Below, in pieces: positions 18,854 through 26,676 of a stretch of 64,000 nt of DNA (position 1 is the first letter of the stretch; every line of letters starts with the position of its first letter). A program made the position numbers and the translations under genes. The notes below the pieces were generated by a model. It saw nothing but the letters and a program-made list of their open reading frames with translations. It searched no databases and was not told where the DNA came from. Source of the DNA: Roseovarius indicus (GTDB lineage: Bacteria; Pseudomonadota; Alphaproteobacteria; Rhodobacterales; Rhodobacteraceae); contig NZ_CP031598.1 in the NCBI RefSeq assembly GCF_008728195.1, positions 3,224,001 through 3,288,000 on the forward strand. Direction: 5' to 3'.

Positions 18854-19699
18854 ATGAACATCACAGCCCTTCAGACCTTCCTTGCCATCGTCGATACCGG
18901 CAGCCTTGTGCGGGCCTCGCAGGTTCTGCACGTCACCCAGTCGACCGTCACCGCCCGGCTGAAGACGCTGGAAGACGAGCTTGGCCAGCAGCTGCTCAAC
19001 AGGCAGAAATCGGGCACCACGCTGACGCCGGCGGGTACCAGGCTCTTGCGATATGCCCGCATCATGACCGGGCTCTGGCGCCAGGCGCAGCATGAAACCA
19101 GCCTGCCCGCCGGGCTTGCCTCGGTCTGCACGCTCGGGTGCGACCGCGAGCTTTGGCATGGGCCGGGGCGCAACTTCTTCAACGGGCTGATATCCGGCAA
19201 CCCGGAAATGGCGGTCTCGGTCCTGCAGGGCAGTGGCAGGGATCTCGAGGAATGGCTCGCGACCGGTGTCGTCGATGTCATTCTGACCTTCGATACCCTC
19301 ACGAGGGGCAACCAGACGGTGCACGCCCTTCCGCCCGAGGAGCTGGTGCTCTACTCCGACGACCCGGAGACGCCGATCGACGCCGGGTCGTTCTACATCT
19401 TCGTCGATCATGGCGAGGAATTCCGCCGGCAGCACGCCGAAACCTACTATGGCGCCGGGGTCGCGCGGGTCAGCTTCGACAGCTCGTGGTGGGCGCTCCA
19501 AACCATGCTCGATCGCGGCGGCTCGGCCTACCTGCCGCGCTCGCTGGCCGCGCCATACGTCGACGACGGGCTTCTGCATCAGCTCGACGCGCCGATCTAC
19601 ACGCGCAAAAAGAATCTCATCGTCAACGACGCATCGGCCCAGAACTGGACATGGTTCACCCCCCTTGTGGCCGTGCTCAGGACGGCTGCTTCGGGTTAA
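18854..19699 (+). CDS. LysR-family transcriptional regulator
   Basis: Regulator of 281 residues with a winged helix-turn-helix at about 1-60 (TFLAIVDTGSLVRASQVLHV, then TQSTVTARLKTLEDELG) and a shortened effector-binding domain. The start at ATG 18854 (MNITALQTF) is the usual LysR beginning; the in-frame extension upstream would cover the operator. It is divergent from the monooxygenase operon and upstream of the betaine-type transporter. The same palindromic motif flanks it on both sides, which suggests it controls both. Confidence 0.93.
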   Translation: MNITALQTFLAIVDTGSLVRASQVLHVTQSTVTARLKTLEDELGQQLLNRQKSGTTLTPAGTRLLRYARIMTGLWRQAQHETSLPAGLASVCTLGCDRELWHGPGRNFFNGLISGNPEMAVSVLQGSGRDLEEWLATGVVDVILTFDTLTRGNQTVHALPPEELVLYSDDPETPIDAGSFYIFVDHGEEFRRQHAETYYGAGVARVSFDSSWWALQTMLDRGGSAYLPRSLAAPYVDDGLLHQLDAPIYTRKKNLIVNDASAQNWTWFTPLVAVLRTAASG

Positions 19700-19720
19700 C
19701 TGAAAAGTCTTTTCTTAAAA

Positions 19721-19735
19721 TTCGAACATTTCGAA
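19721..19735. promoter_or_regulatory. Second copy of the LysR operator motif, before the transporter operon
   Basis: TTCGAA-CAT-TTCGAA repeats the core of the 18820-18840 palindrome with identical spacing and AT-rich flanks. It lies just after the LysR stop and about 245 bases before the binding-protein gene. The remaining 240 bases of leader up to 19979 show no gene or further element that I recognise. Confidence 0.65.
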
Positions 19736-19979
19736 CAAAAACTAGCAGTAAATTCCCTTTCCCAAAGTTTTTTGCCCCGCAGCACTTGCCTCGCCGTCTC
19801 CGGCCATGCTGCACTCTTGGTATTAACGGTGGGGGCAATTTGGCCCTACCCGCCAGTCCGGCGAGGGACGCACAGTGGGCCCGGTCAAAAAATAACAACG
19901 GGAAGACCCGGCCTTGCGCATCAACAGAAAACAATACGCGCAAATGGCTAACAAATAATCAACACGGAGGAACGGACTT

Positions 19980-20930
19980 ATGAAAAAGCTTTCAGCCCTC
20001 ATGGGCGGGACAGCGCTGATGGTTGCGGGGCCGGCGATGGCGGCGGATATCGTCATCGGCGTACCAAACTGGCCGTCGGTGAACGCGACGGCGCATATTC
20101 TCAAGGTGGCGATCGAACAGAATCTCGGGCTCGAGGTCGAGCTGCAGAACGGCACCAACCCGATCGTCTTCGAGGCGATGGACACCGGCGCCATGCATGT
20201 GCACCCCGAAGTCTGGATGCCCAACCAGCAGAACCTGCACGACACCTATGTGAAGGACAAGGGCACCGTGGTGATGAACCCCAACGGCGTCGAGGCCTTC
20301 CAGGGCATGTGCGTCGACAAGGCCACCGCCGATGCCAACGGCATCACCGCGATCGAGGATCTCACCAACCCCGACATCGCCTCGCTCTTCGACAGCGATG
20401 GCGACGGCGAGGGGGAGCTCTGGATCGGGGCGCCCGGCTGGGCCTCGACCAATGTCGAGAAAATCCGGGCGAAATCGTATGGTTACGACCAGACCTTCGA
20501 GCTGACCGAAATCGACGAAACGGTGGCCTATGCCAATCTCGACAATGCCATCAAGGCGGGCGATCCGTGGGTCGGCTTCTGCTACACGCCGCATTACGTC
20601 TTTGAACTGCACGACCTGCAGATCCTGGAAGAGCCCGATTACGACCCCGAGAAATGGACCGTGATCCAGCCTACCGACGACCCCGACTGGCTTGAGAAAT
20701 CCGATGCCGGCGTGGCCTGGGACCTGGCCTATCTGCATGTCCACTATGCCAAGGAGCTGGAAGACAGCTATCCGAGCGTCGCCACCCTTCTGGGCAATGT
20801 CGACCTGACCACCGACCAGGTCTCGGCCATGACCTATGCGCTGGTGATCGATGGCATCGAACCGATGGCCTATGCCGAACAGTGGGTCGCCGATAACGAA
20901 GATGCCGTGCTCACCTGGATGACCGAGTGA
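19980..20930 (+). CDS. ABC transporter substrate-binding protein, glycine betaine (OpuAC/ProX) type
   Basis: Periplasmic binding protein of 316 residues with a signal peptide cleaved after AMA at about residue 21. The mature part begins ADIVIGVPNWPSVNATAHI, typical of OpuAC-type binders of betaines, choline or trimethylamine N-oxide. Aromatic residues likely to box a quaternary ammonium occur in VPNWPS, VHPEVWMP, GAPGWAST and WVGFCYTPHYVF. GGAGG precedes the ATG. It is first in the transporter operon; a stem-loop before the ATPase gene probably lets it be made in excess. Confidence 0.92.
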   Translation: MKKLSALMGGTALMVAGPAMAADIVIGVPNWPSVNATAHILKVAIEQNLGLEVELQNGTNPIVFEAMDTGAMHVHPEVWMPNQQNLHDTYVKDKGTVVMNPNGVEAFQGMCVDKATADANGITAIEDLTNPDIASLFDSDGDGEGELWIGAPGWASTNVEKIRAKSYGYDQTFELTEIDETVAYANLDNAIKAGDPWVGFCYTPHYVFELHDLQILEEPDYDPEKWTVIQPTDDPDWLEKSDAGVAWDLAYLHVHYAKELEDSYPSVATLLGNVDLTTDQVSAMTYALVIDGIEPMAYAEQWVADNEDAVLTWMTE

Positions 20931-20964
20931 CGGAGCATCGCGGCCGCACCGCCTGACCAGACAA

Positions 20965-20989
20965 GGGCCGCCGGACAAACCGGCGGCCC
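20965..20989 (+). promoter_or_regulatory. Intra-operon stem-loop between binding protein and ATPase genes
   Basis: GGGCCGCCGG and CCGGCGGCCC form a perfect 10-bp stem around ACAAA, followed by only three T residues. It is likely a partial terminator or mRNA-stabilising hairpin. Confidence 0.6.
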
Positions 20990-21010
20990 TTTGCGCGAAA
21001 AGGGACAGAT

Positions 21011-22048
21011 ATGAGCGAAACAGTCGTCAAGTTGACGGATGTCTGGAAGATCTTCGGCGAGCGCGCCGAGGAAGCCATGACCGCCGTCAAATCCGAAGGG
21101 ATCGGCAAGCCGCAGGTGCTCGAGCGCTTCGGCTGCGTGGTCGGTGTTCAGGGGGCCAGCTTCGAAGTGCCCCGGGGTGAAATCTTCTGCATCATGGGGC
21201 TGTCGGGCTCCGGCAAATCGACGCTGGTGCGGCACGTCAACCGGCTGATCGAACCCACCGCCGGCAGCATCGAGATCCTCGGCCGGGATGTCTCGGCCAT
21301 CTCCGAAAGCGAGCTGCGCCGTATCCGCGCCCAGCAGATCGGCATGGTCTTCCAGCACATGGCGCTGATGCCGCACCGCTCGGTGCGCGACAACGTCGCC
21401 TACCCGCTTGAGATCCGCAAGGTGTCCAAGGCGAAACGCTGGGCGATCTCGGATCATGCACTGGGGCTGGTTGACCTGACCGGCTATGAAGACAGGCTCC
21501 CGAAAGAGCTGTCGGGCGGCATGCAGCAGCGCGTGGGCATCGCCCGGGCGCTGGCCTCCGACCCCGAGATCCTGCTGATGGACGAGCCCTTTTCTGCGCT
21601 CGATCCGCTCATCCGGCTGCAATTGCAGGACCAGTTCAAGGCGCTGGTCGCACAGCTCAAGAAGACCACGCTTTTCATCACCCACGACCTCGACGAGGCG
21701 ATCCGCATCGGTCACCGCATCGCCATCATGAAAGACGGCGTGATCGTGCAGATCGGCACACCCGAGGATATCGTGATGAACCCGGCCGACGATTACGTGC
21801 GCGAGTTCGTGCAGGGCATCTCCAAGCTCAAGCTGGTGAAAGCCCACTCGATCATGGAACCGCTCGACAGCCACAAGGGCTCGCTCGACGGGGCGCCGCG
21901 TGCCGACGAGGGTGCCGACCTCGACCAGCTGATCGACCTCTCCGTTGGCACCGACCAACCAGTGGTCATCACCGAAGGCGGCACCGATGTGGGTGTCGTG
22001 ACAAAACCGCGCCTGCTGCGCGGCATCCAGGGGGGCAAAGATGACTGA
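21011..22048 (+). CDS. ABC transporter ATP-binding protein, glycine betaine (ProV) type
   Basis: ATPase of 345 residues. Walker A is GLSGSGKST (63-71), the signature LSGGMQQR, Walker B LLMDEP and the switch THDLDEA. After about residue 270 it has a C-terminal extension of the ProV/OpuAA kind, though only part of a CBS-like region (VVITEGGTDVGVVTKPRLL) is recognisable. The 3' end overlaps the permease start by eight bases. It drives uptake of the ligand caught by the upstream binding protein. Confidence 0.93.
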   Translation: MSETVVKLTDVWKIFGERAEEAMTAVKSEGIGKPQVLERFGCVVGVQGASFEVPRGEIFCIMGLSGSGKSTLVRHVNRLIEPTAGSIEILGRDVSAISESELRRIRAQQIGMVFQHMALMPHRSVRDNVAYPLEIRKVSKAKRWAISDHALGLVDLTGYEDRLPKELSGGMQQRVGIARALASDPEILLMDEPFSALDPLIRLQLQDQFKALVAQLKKTTLFITHDLDEAIRIGHRIAIMKDGVIVQIGTPEDIVMNPADDYVREFVQGISKLKLVKAHSIMEPLDSHKGSLDGAPRADEGADLDQLIDLSVGTDQPVVITEGGTDVGVVTKPRLLRGIQGGKDD

Positions 22049-23627
22049 CGCAACCGACATGAAAGTCACCGCCGCCTCGGATATCGAGGTGGATCACGAG
22101 GCGCTCGACGCCTCCATCCGGGAATTCGCGGGGCCGAACGGCGAGTATTACGTCGGCGCGTTCCACAAGATCCACGAGGCCACCGGCTTCGTGCCGCGCA
22201 CTTTCAACATATGGGCCGCCGTGCTAGGGCCGCTCTGGGCCGCGAGTCGGGCGATCTGGGGGATGTTCTGGTCGTTCCTGATCCTCGAGATCATCGCCTG
22301 GGTGCAGATCGGGCGTGGCGCCTGGGGCAACCCCGGCGCCGATATGGCCGACCGCGCCGCGCGCCAGCAGGCCCGTGCCGAGGAGCTGATGCAACGGGCG
22401 AACGAGGCCACCGAGCAGGCCGATGTCGACCGCTTCACCAAGCTGGCCGAGAACATCCAGAAGGCTGCCGACGCCAGCTTCGAACGGGCCGAGGCCGCCC
22501 AGGCCGAGGCGCTGGGGATCATGCTGACCGGTCTTGTCCTGCTGGCGGTCTTCAAGATCATCCAGGGGCTTTATGCCGATCCGGTCTATGAAAAGCAGTA
22601 CTCCCGCTGGCGGATCGACCCCGCCGCAACGGAAAGCGGTCGATCGACGCGCAACACCGTGATGGGTGTGGTGCTGACGCTGCTGATCGGGCCGCTCATC
22701 GTCTACAAGTTCACCGTAAACGCCTCGTTCGCGCTGCTCGATGCCTTCCCGGAACAGGAGGTGTCGGCGATGATCCTCGGCGATGGGGCAGGCACGATTT
22801 TCTCCAATCTTGCCAGCTGGATGGAGGCGCGCATTGATGCGGCCGCCGCGGCCGGGGGCGATGTCTTCGATGGCATCGTCGCGGGCGTGCGCGGCGTGCT
22901 CGACGCGCTGACGCTGGCCCTGAACGGCTCGCCCTGGCCGGTGGTCATGCTGGTGATCGTCGTCACCGCATGGCGCTCGGCCGGGCCGCGCGTGGCGATC
23001 TTTACCGCCGCGGCGCTGGCCTATACGGCGCTGCTGGGCTATTGGGCCGTCGCGATGGAGACGGTGGCGCTGGTGGGCGCGGCGGTGATCCTCTGCGTGG
23101 TGATCGGCATTCCGCTGGGCATCTGGTTCGGCAAGTCGCGCCGGGCCTACAACATGGCAGAGCCGGTGCTCGACCTGATGCAGACCCTGCCCGCCTTCGT
23201 CTACCTGATCCCGATCATCGCGTTTTTCGGCACCGGCAACCCGCCGGGGATTTTGGCGACGATCATCTTCGGGATGCCGCCGGTGATCCGCCTGACGGCG
23301 CTGGGGATGCGCGGCGTGCCCGACAGCATCAAGGAGGCCGCCGTGGCCTTCGGCGCCTCCAAGTGGCAATTGCTGAAGGACGTGGAGATCCCCCTTGCCC
23401 TGCCCTCGATCATGACCGGCGTGAACCAAACCATCCTGATGTGCCTGTCGATGGTCGTGATCATCTCGCTGATCGGCGGCGGGGGCCTGGGCAAGGAGAT
23501 CCTCGAAGCGTTGCAATACGCGGCCAAGGGCCCCGGCCTGCTGGGCGGCTTCGCCATCCTTTTCCTCGCCATGGTGATGGACCGGATCGTGCAGGGCGCC
23601 TTCCGCCGCGAGGATCAGAAGGACTGA
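22041..23627 (+). CDS. ABC transporter permease, betaine/TMAO type, with N-terminal extension
   Basis: Permease of 528 residues. The C-terminal half (about 290-520) is a standard ProW-like domain ending with the coupling helix EAAVAFGASKWQLLKDVEIPLALPSIMTG. The N-terminal 200 residues are unusual: a hydrophobic stretch near GFVPRTFNIWAAVLGPLWAASRAIWGMFW, then a charged helical segment rich in Ala/Gln/Glu (about 105-155) and another membrane helix. ProW of enterobacteria lacks this. Similar long permeases occur with trimethylamine N-oxide and betaine systems of roseobacters. It is translationally coupled to the ATPase gene. Confidence 0.9.
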   Translation: MTDATDMKVTAASDIEVDHEALDASIREFAGPNGEYYVGAFHKIHEATGFVPRTFNIWAAVLGPLWAASRAIWGMFWSFLILEIIAWVQIGRGAWGNPGADMADRAARQQARAEELMQRANEATEQADVDRFTKLAENIQKAADASFERAEAAQAEALGIMLTGLVLLAVFKIIQGLYADPVYEKQYSRWRIDPAATESGRSTRNTVMGVVLTLLIGPLIVYKFTVNASFALLDAFPEQEVSAMILGDGAGTIFSNLASWMEARIDAAAAAGGDVFDGIVAGVRGVLDALTLALNGSPWPVVMLVIVVTAWRSAGPRVAIFTAAALAYTALLGYWAVAMETVALVGAAVILCVVIGIPLGIWFGKSRRAYNMAEPVLDLMQTLPAFVYLIPIIAFFGTGNPPGILATIIFGMPPVIRLTALGMRGVPDSIKEAAVAFGASKWQLLKDVEIPLALPSIMTGVNQTILMCLSMVVIISLIGGGGLGKEILEALQYAAKGPGLLGGFAILFLAMVMDRIVQGAFRREDQKD

Positions 23628-23635
23628 CACGAAGC

Positions 23636-23672
23636 GCAAGGCCCGGCCACCCTGCAAGCCGGGCCTTGCTTC
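23636..23672 (+). terminator. Terminator after the transporter genes
   Basis: GCAAGGCCCGGC and GCCGGGCCTTGC form a perfect 12-bp stem (arms 23636-23647 and 23658-23669) shortly after the permease stop. A weak T-run follows. Transcription of the next gene may need read-through or its own promoter. Confidence 0.7.
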
Positions 23673-23694
23673 ATCTTGCTAAAAATACTCAAAT
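23670..23694 (+). repeat. Dispersed 25-bp repeat, copy 1
   Basis: The bases contain CTTGCTAAAAATACTCAAAT. They match 24 of 25 positions of a second copy at 44492-44516 in the same orientation. Both copies lie in short gaps beside a ureohydrolase gene. Confidence 0.7.
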
Positions 23695-23709
23695 CCCCCG
23701 GCATGCCAC

Positions 23710-24711
23710 ATGGCGCAGAGGGCCTCCGAGATGACCGACCGTTACCAGCAATCGATGATGGACAACCTTTACTGGTGGGGCATTCCCACCATGTTCCGCT
23801 GTCCAAACGAGGGCCCCGAGGGGCAGGATATCGCCCTTGTCGGCGTGCCCCATTCCACCGGCAACGGCACCACGGAGCGCGATCAGCACCTCGGCCCCCG
23901 CGCGCTGCGCCATGTCTCGGCAGTGCAGCGGCGGGTGCATTCGGTCTTCGGCGTAGACCCTTGGAATGACGTGAAAATCGCCGATATCGGCGACGTGCCC
24001 TTCCCGCGCGCCAACGACAACGAAGACTGCATCGCGCGGATCACCGAATTCTACGAAGGCATCGACGCCGCCGGCGCCCGCCCCGTGTCGGTCGGCGGCG
24101 ACCACTCCATCACCGGCGGCATCGTGCAGGCGCTCGGGCGCGACAAGCTGGCCGGGGGCGAGCCCGTCTCGTTCCTGCATCTCGATGCGCATACGGATGT
24201 GTTCACCAAGGTCGATCACTTCCTCGGCGCCGAGAAATCCGCCGCCCATTGGGGCGCCTACCTTGCCGACCAGGGCGATGTGGACCCGACCCGCTCCATG
24301 CAGATCGGGCTGCGCGGGCATCCCCGCAGCCTCGACTGGCTGCAACCGTCCTACGATTACGGCTACAACATCGTCACGATGCGCGACTTTCGTGAACGAG
24401 GTCTTAACGACGTGGTTGCACAGACCCGCGAGGTTCTGGGCGACCGGCCGGTCTATATCACCTTCGACCTCGACTGCCTCGACCCCACTGTCGCGCCCGC
24501 CGTCTCGAACCTCGAGCCCGGCGAGAAGGGTTTCGACATCGACGAGGCCGTGGGCATCCTTCGCGCCGCGAGGGGGCTCAACGTGATCGGCGGCGACGTT
24601 GTCTGCATGATGCCCACGAAAGACTCGCCCAACAACATCACCGCGTTGACAGCGGCCGCGGTGATGTTCGAGATGATCTCGATGATCACCGAGACCATCG
24701 TCAAAGCATAA
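23710..24711 (+). CDS. Ureohydrolase (agmatinase/arginase family), divergent
   Basis: Binuclear manganese ureohydrolase fold, 333 residues. The metal motifs are intact: GGDHS (129-133), DAHTD (159-163) and FDLDCLDP (252-259). The loop after the last motif reads VAPAVSNLEPGEKGFD, instead of the usual FAPGTGTP..GGLT that helps bind the guanidinium group, so the substrate probably differs from agmatine. ATG 23731 is a possible alternative start, with GAGGG upstream. It lies between the betaine-type transporter and an alcohol dehydrogenase, so it may act on an imported guanidino or amide compound. Confidence 0.85.
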   Translation: MAQRASEMTDRYQQSMMDNLYWWGIPTMFRCPNEGPEGQDIALVGVPHSTGNGTTERDQHLGPRALRHVSAVQRRVHSVFGVDPWNDVKIADIGDVPFPRANDNEDCIARITEFYEGIDAAGARPVSVGGDHSITGGIVQALGRDKLAGGEPVSFLHLDAHTDVFTKVDHFLGAEKSAAHWGAYLADQGDVDPTRSMQIGLRGHPRSLDWLQPSYDYGYNIVTMRDFRERGLNDVVAQTREVLGDRPVYITFDLDCLDPTVAPAVSNLEPGEKGFDIDEAVGILRAARGLNVIGGDVVCMMPTKDSPNNITALTAAAVMFEMISMITETIVKA

Positions 24712-24725
24712 GGTTAAGAAAGCGT

Positions 24726-25772
24726 ATGAAAGCCGCCCTGATGACGGAATACGACGCGGAGCTTCCGCTCGAAACCGTCCCCGACCCGACCTGCCCCCGC
24801 GATGGCGTGGTTGTCGCCGTGCGCGCCTGTGGTGTCTGCCGCTCGGATCACCATGCCTGGAAAGGCGCCGACCCGGACGTGGCGCTGCCGCATGTCATGG
24901 GCCACGAATTCGCCGGCGACGTGCTGGAAGTCGGTTCGGATGTGCGCGCCTTCGACGTTGGCGACCGGGTCACCGCCCCCTTCATCCTCGGCTGCGGCAC
25001 CTGCCCCGATTGCCGTGGCGGCGAGCCCACGATCTGCAACCACCAGGAAGTGATCGGCTTCACCGGCTGGGGCGCCTTCGCCGAGCGGGTCGTCATCCGC
25101 AACGCCGATTTCAACCTCGTCCACCTGCCCGAAAACGTCGGTTACACCGCCGCGGCCGGCATGGGCTGCCGCGTCACCACCGCCTTTAGGGCCGTGGTCG
25201 ACCGGGGGCGCCTGCAACCCGGCGAATGGCTGGCGGTGCATGGCTGCGGTGGCGTGGGGTTGTCGGCGATCATGATCGGCGCGGCGCTCGGCGCGCCGGT
25301 CGTGGCGGTCGACATCAACCCCGACGCGCTGGAGATGGCCAGAAACTTCGGCGCCACGGCGACCGTCAACGCGAGTGACGGCGACACCGGCGCGGCGGTG
25401 CGCGAGATCACCGGGGGCGGCGCCCATGTCTCGATCGAGGGGCTGGGGATCACACCAACCTTCGAGACCTCCCTGCGCTCGCTGCGCAAGATGGGGCGGC
25501 ACGTGCAGATCGGCATGCCGGTGGGCGCGCACGCCACCCCGCCCCTGCCCTTGCTCGAGCTGGTCTATGCCCGGCAGCTGACCCTGCACGGCACCCGCGG
25601 CATCGGCGCCACGCGCTTTGCCGCGCTCTTCGAGATGATCGCGGCGGGGCGGCTTGACCCCTCCCGCCTTGTCACGCGAACCATCCCGCTCTCCGGCGCG
25701 GCGGCGGCCCTGCGCGAGATGGACAGTTTCCAAACCAGCGGGGTCACCGTGATCGATAGGTTAGATTGTTGA
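24726..25772 (+). CDS. Zinc-dependent alcohol dehydrogenase (MDR superfamily)
   Basis: Medium-chain dehydrogenase of 348 residues. Catalytic zinc ligands are Cys38 (CGVCRSDHH) and the GHE motif (His60-Glu61). The structural zinc site is complete (Cys90, 93, 96 and 104). The NAD(P) fold carries GCGGVGLSA. The start is 14 bases after the ureohydrolase stop with AAGAAAG upstream, so both genes are in one unit. It is likely to oxidise an alcohol, or reduce an aldehyde, of the same pathway; the substrate is unknown. Confidence 0.92.
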   Translation: MKAALMTEYDAELPLETVPDPTCPRDGVVVAVRACGVCRSDHHAWKGADPDVALPHVMGHEFAGDVLEVGSDVRAFDVGDRVTAPFILGCGTCPDCRGGEPTICNHQEVIGFTGWGAFAERVVIRNADFNLVHLPENVGYTAAAGMGCRVTTAFRAVVDRGRLQPGEWLAVHGCGGVGLSAIMIGAALGAPVVAVDINPDALEMARNFGATATVNASDGDTGAAVREITGGGAHVSIEGLGITPTFETSLRSLRKMGRHVQIGMPVGAHATPPLPLLELVYARQLTLHGTRGIGATRFAALFEMIAAGRLDPSRLVTRTIPLSGAAAALREMDSFQTSGVTVIDRLDC

Positions 25773-25914
25773 TAATTCAGCAACAAAGCCACGGTTCTGA
25801 CACAGGTTTGCTGTGGAAAAGTCTAGAAATGAGCCGCTCTTTATGAAACCTTTGTGACGGGGGCGCCCGTTGGCGCAGGTCAACCGGCGCTCTGTAAAGA
25901 GTAGGGAGCCGACC

Positions 25915-26043
25915 ATGGCCAAGACAGCGACACCGCCGCCGGATACGGGTAAGCCCAAGCCCCAGAACCCGACGAAAACCACACCCAATTCACCGCGCGT
26001 GACCGCGACCACCCGCGTCTTCAACGATTTCGCGGCGATCTGA
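25915..26043 (+). CDS. Small Pro/Thr-rich protein (42 residues), hypothetical
   Basis: Short frame reading MAKTATPPPDTGKPKPQN and ending RVFNDFAAI. A good GGGAG ribosome site lies 7 bases before the ATG. It has no signal peptide or membrane segment and should be largely unstructured apart from the C-terminal end. It stands alone between the dehydrogenase and convergent ndk. I do not recognise it. Support comes from the ribosome site and the codon pattern only. Confidence 0.45.
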   Translation: MAKTATPPPDTGKPKPQNPTKTTPNSPRVTATTRVFNDFAAI

Positions 26044-26118
26044 GCATCGCGCGGAAAAGAAAAGGCCGCCCCCTTTGACAGGCGCGGCCAATCCGATCGG
26101 TTCTGAAACGGGCGGCGC

Positions 26119-26541
26119 TTAGCCGACCAGTTCGAGACCCGAGAAGAAATAGGCGATCTCGACCGCCGCGGTTTCCGGTGCATCCGAGCCGTGAACCGAG
26201 TTTTCGCCGACGGATTCAGCGAACTCTGCCCGGATCGTGCCCGGCGCCGCATCTGCGGGGTTGGTGGCGCCCATGACGTCACGGTTTTTCGCGATGGCGC
26301 CCTCGCCTTCCAGCACCTGCACGACGACCGGCGCGCTGGCCATGAATTCGCACAGCTCGTCGTAGAACGGGCGTTCCTTGTGGACGGCGTAGAACACGCC
26401 GGCCTGTGCCTTGGTCAGGTGGATACGCTTCTGCGCGACGATGCGCAGGCCCGCATCCTCGAACTTGGCATTGATCTTGCCGGTCAGGTTCCGGTTGGTG
26501 GCATCGGGTTTGATGATGCTCAGCGTGCGTTCGACAGCCAT
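26119..26541 (-). CDS. ndk: Nucleoside diphosphate kinase
   Basis: Transfers the gamma-phosphate from ATP to other nucleoside diphosphates through a phospho-His intermediate. At 140 residues it has the normal length. The N-terminus is [11 protein letters not shown], and the active-site His is in [12 protein letters not shown]. The start at 26541 has GAGG upstream; the in-frame extension to 26760 is not coding because it would overlap the divergent ABC-F promoter region. Confidence 0.97.
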   Translation of the reverse strand: MAVERTLSIIKPDATNRNLTGKINAKFEDAGLRIVAQKRIHLTKAQAGVFYAVHKERPFYDELCEFMASAPVVVQVLEGEGAIAKNRDVMGATNPADAAPGTIRAEFAESVGENSVHGSDAPETAAVEIAYFFSGLELVG

Positions 26542-26676
26542 GTCAGCCTCTTTTCCTTGGGTTATGCGCGCGGGGGCAATACGCCCGCGCCGAAAGATCG
26601 CGGCTCCGATAGCATGGGGGATAGTGTTTGAAAAGCCGCGATTGACCCTCGCCCGTGGATGGGGCATGCGGGGGCC

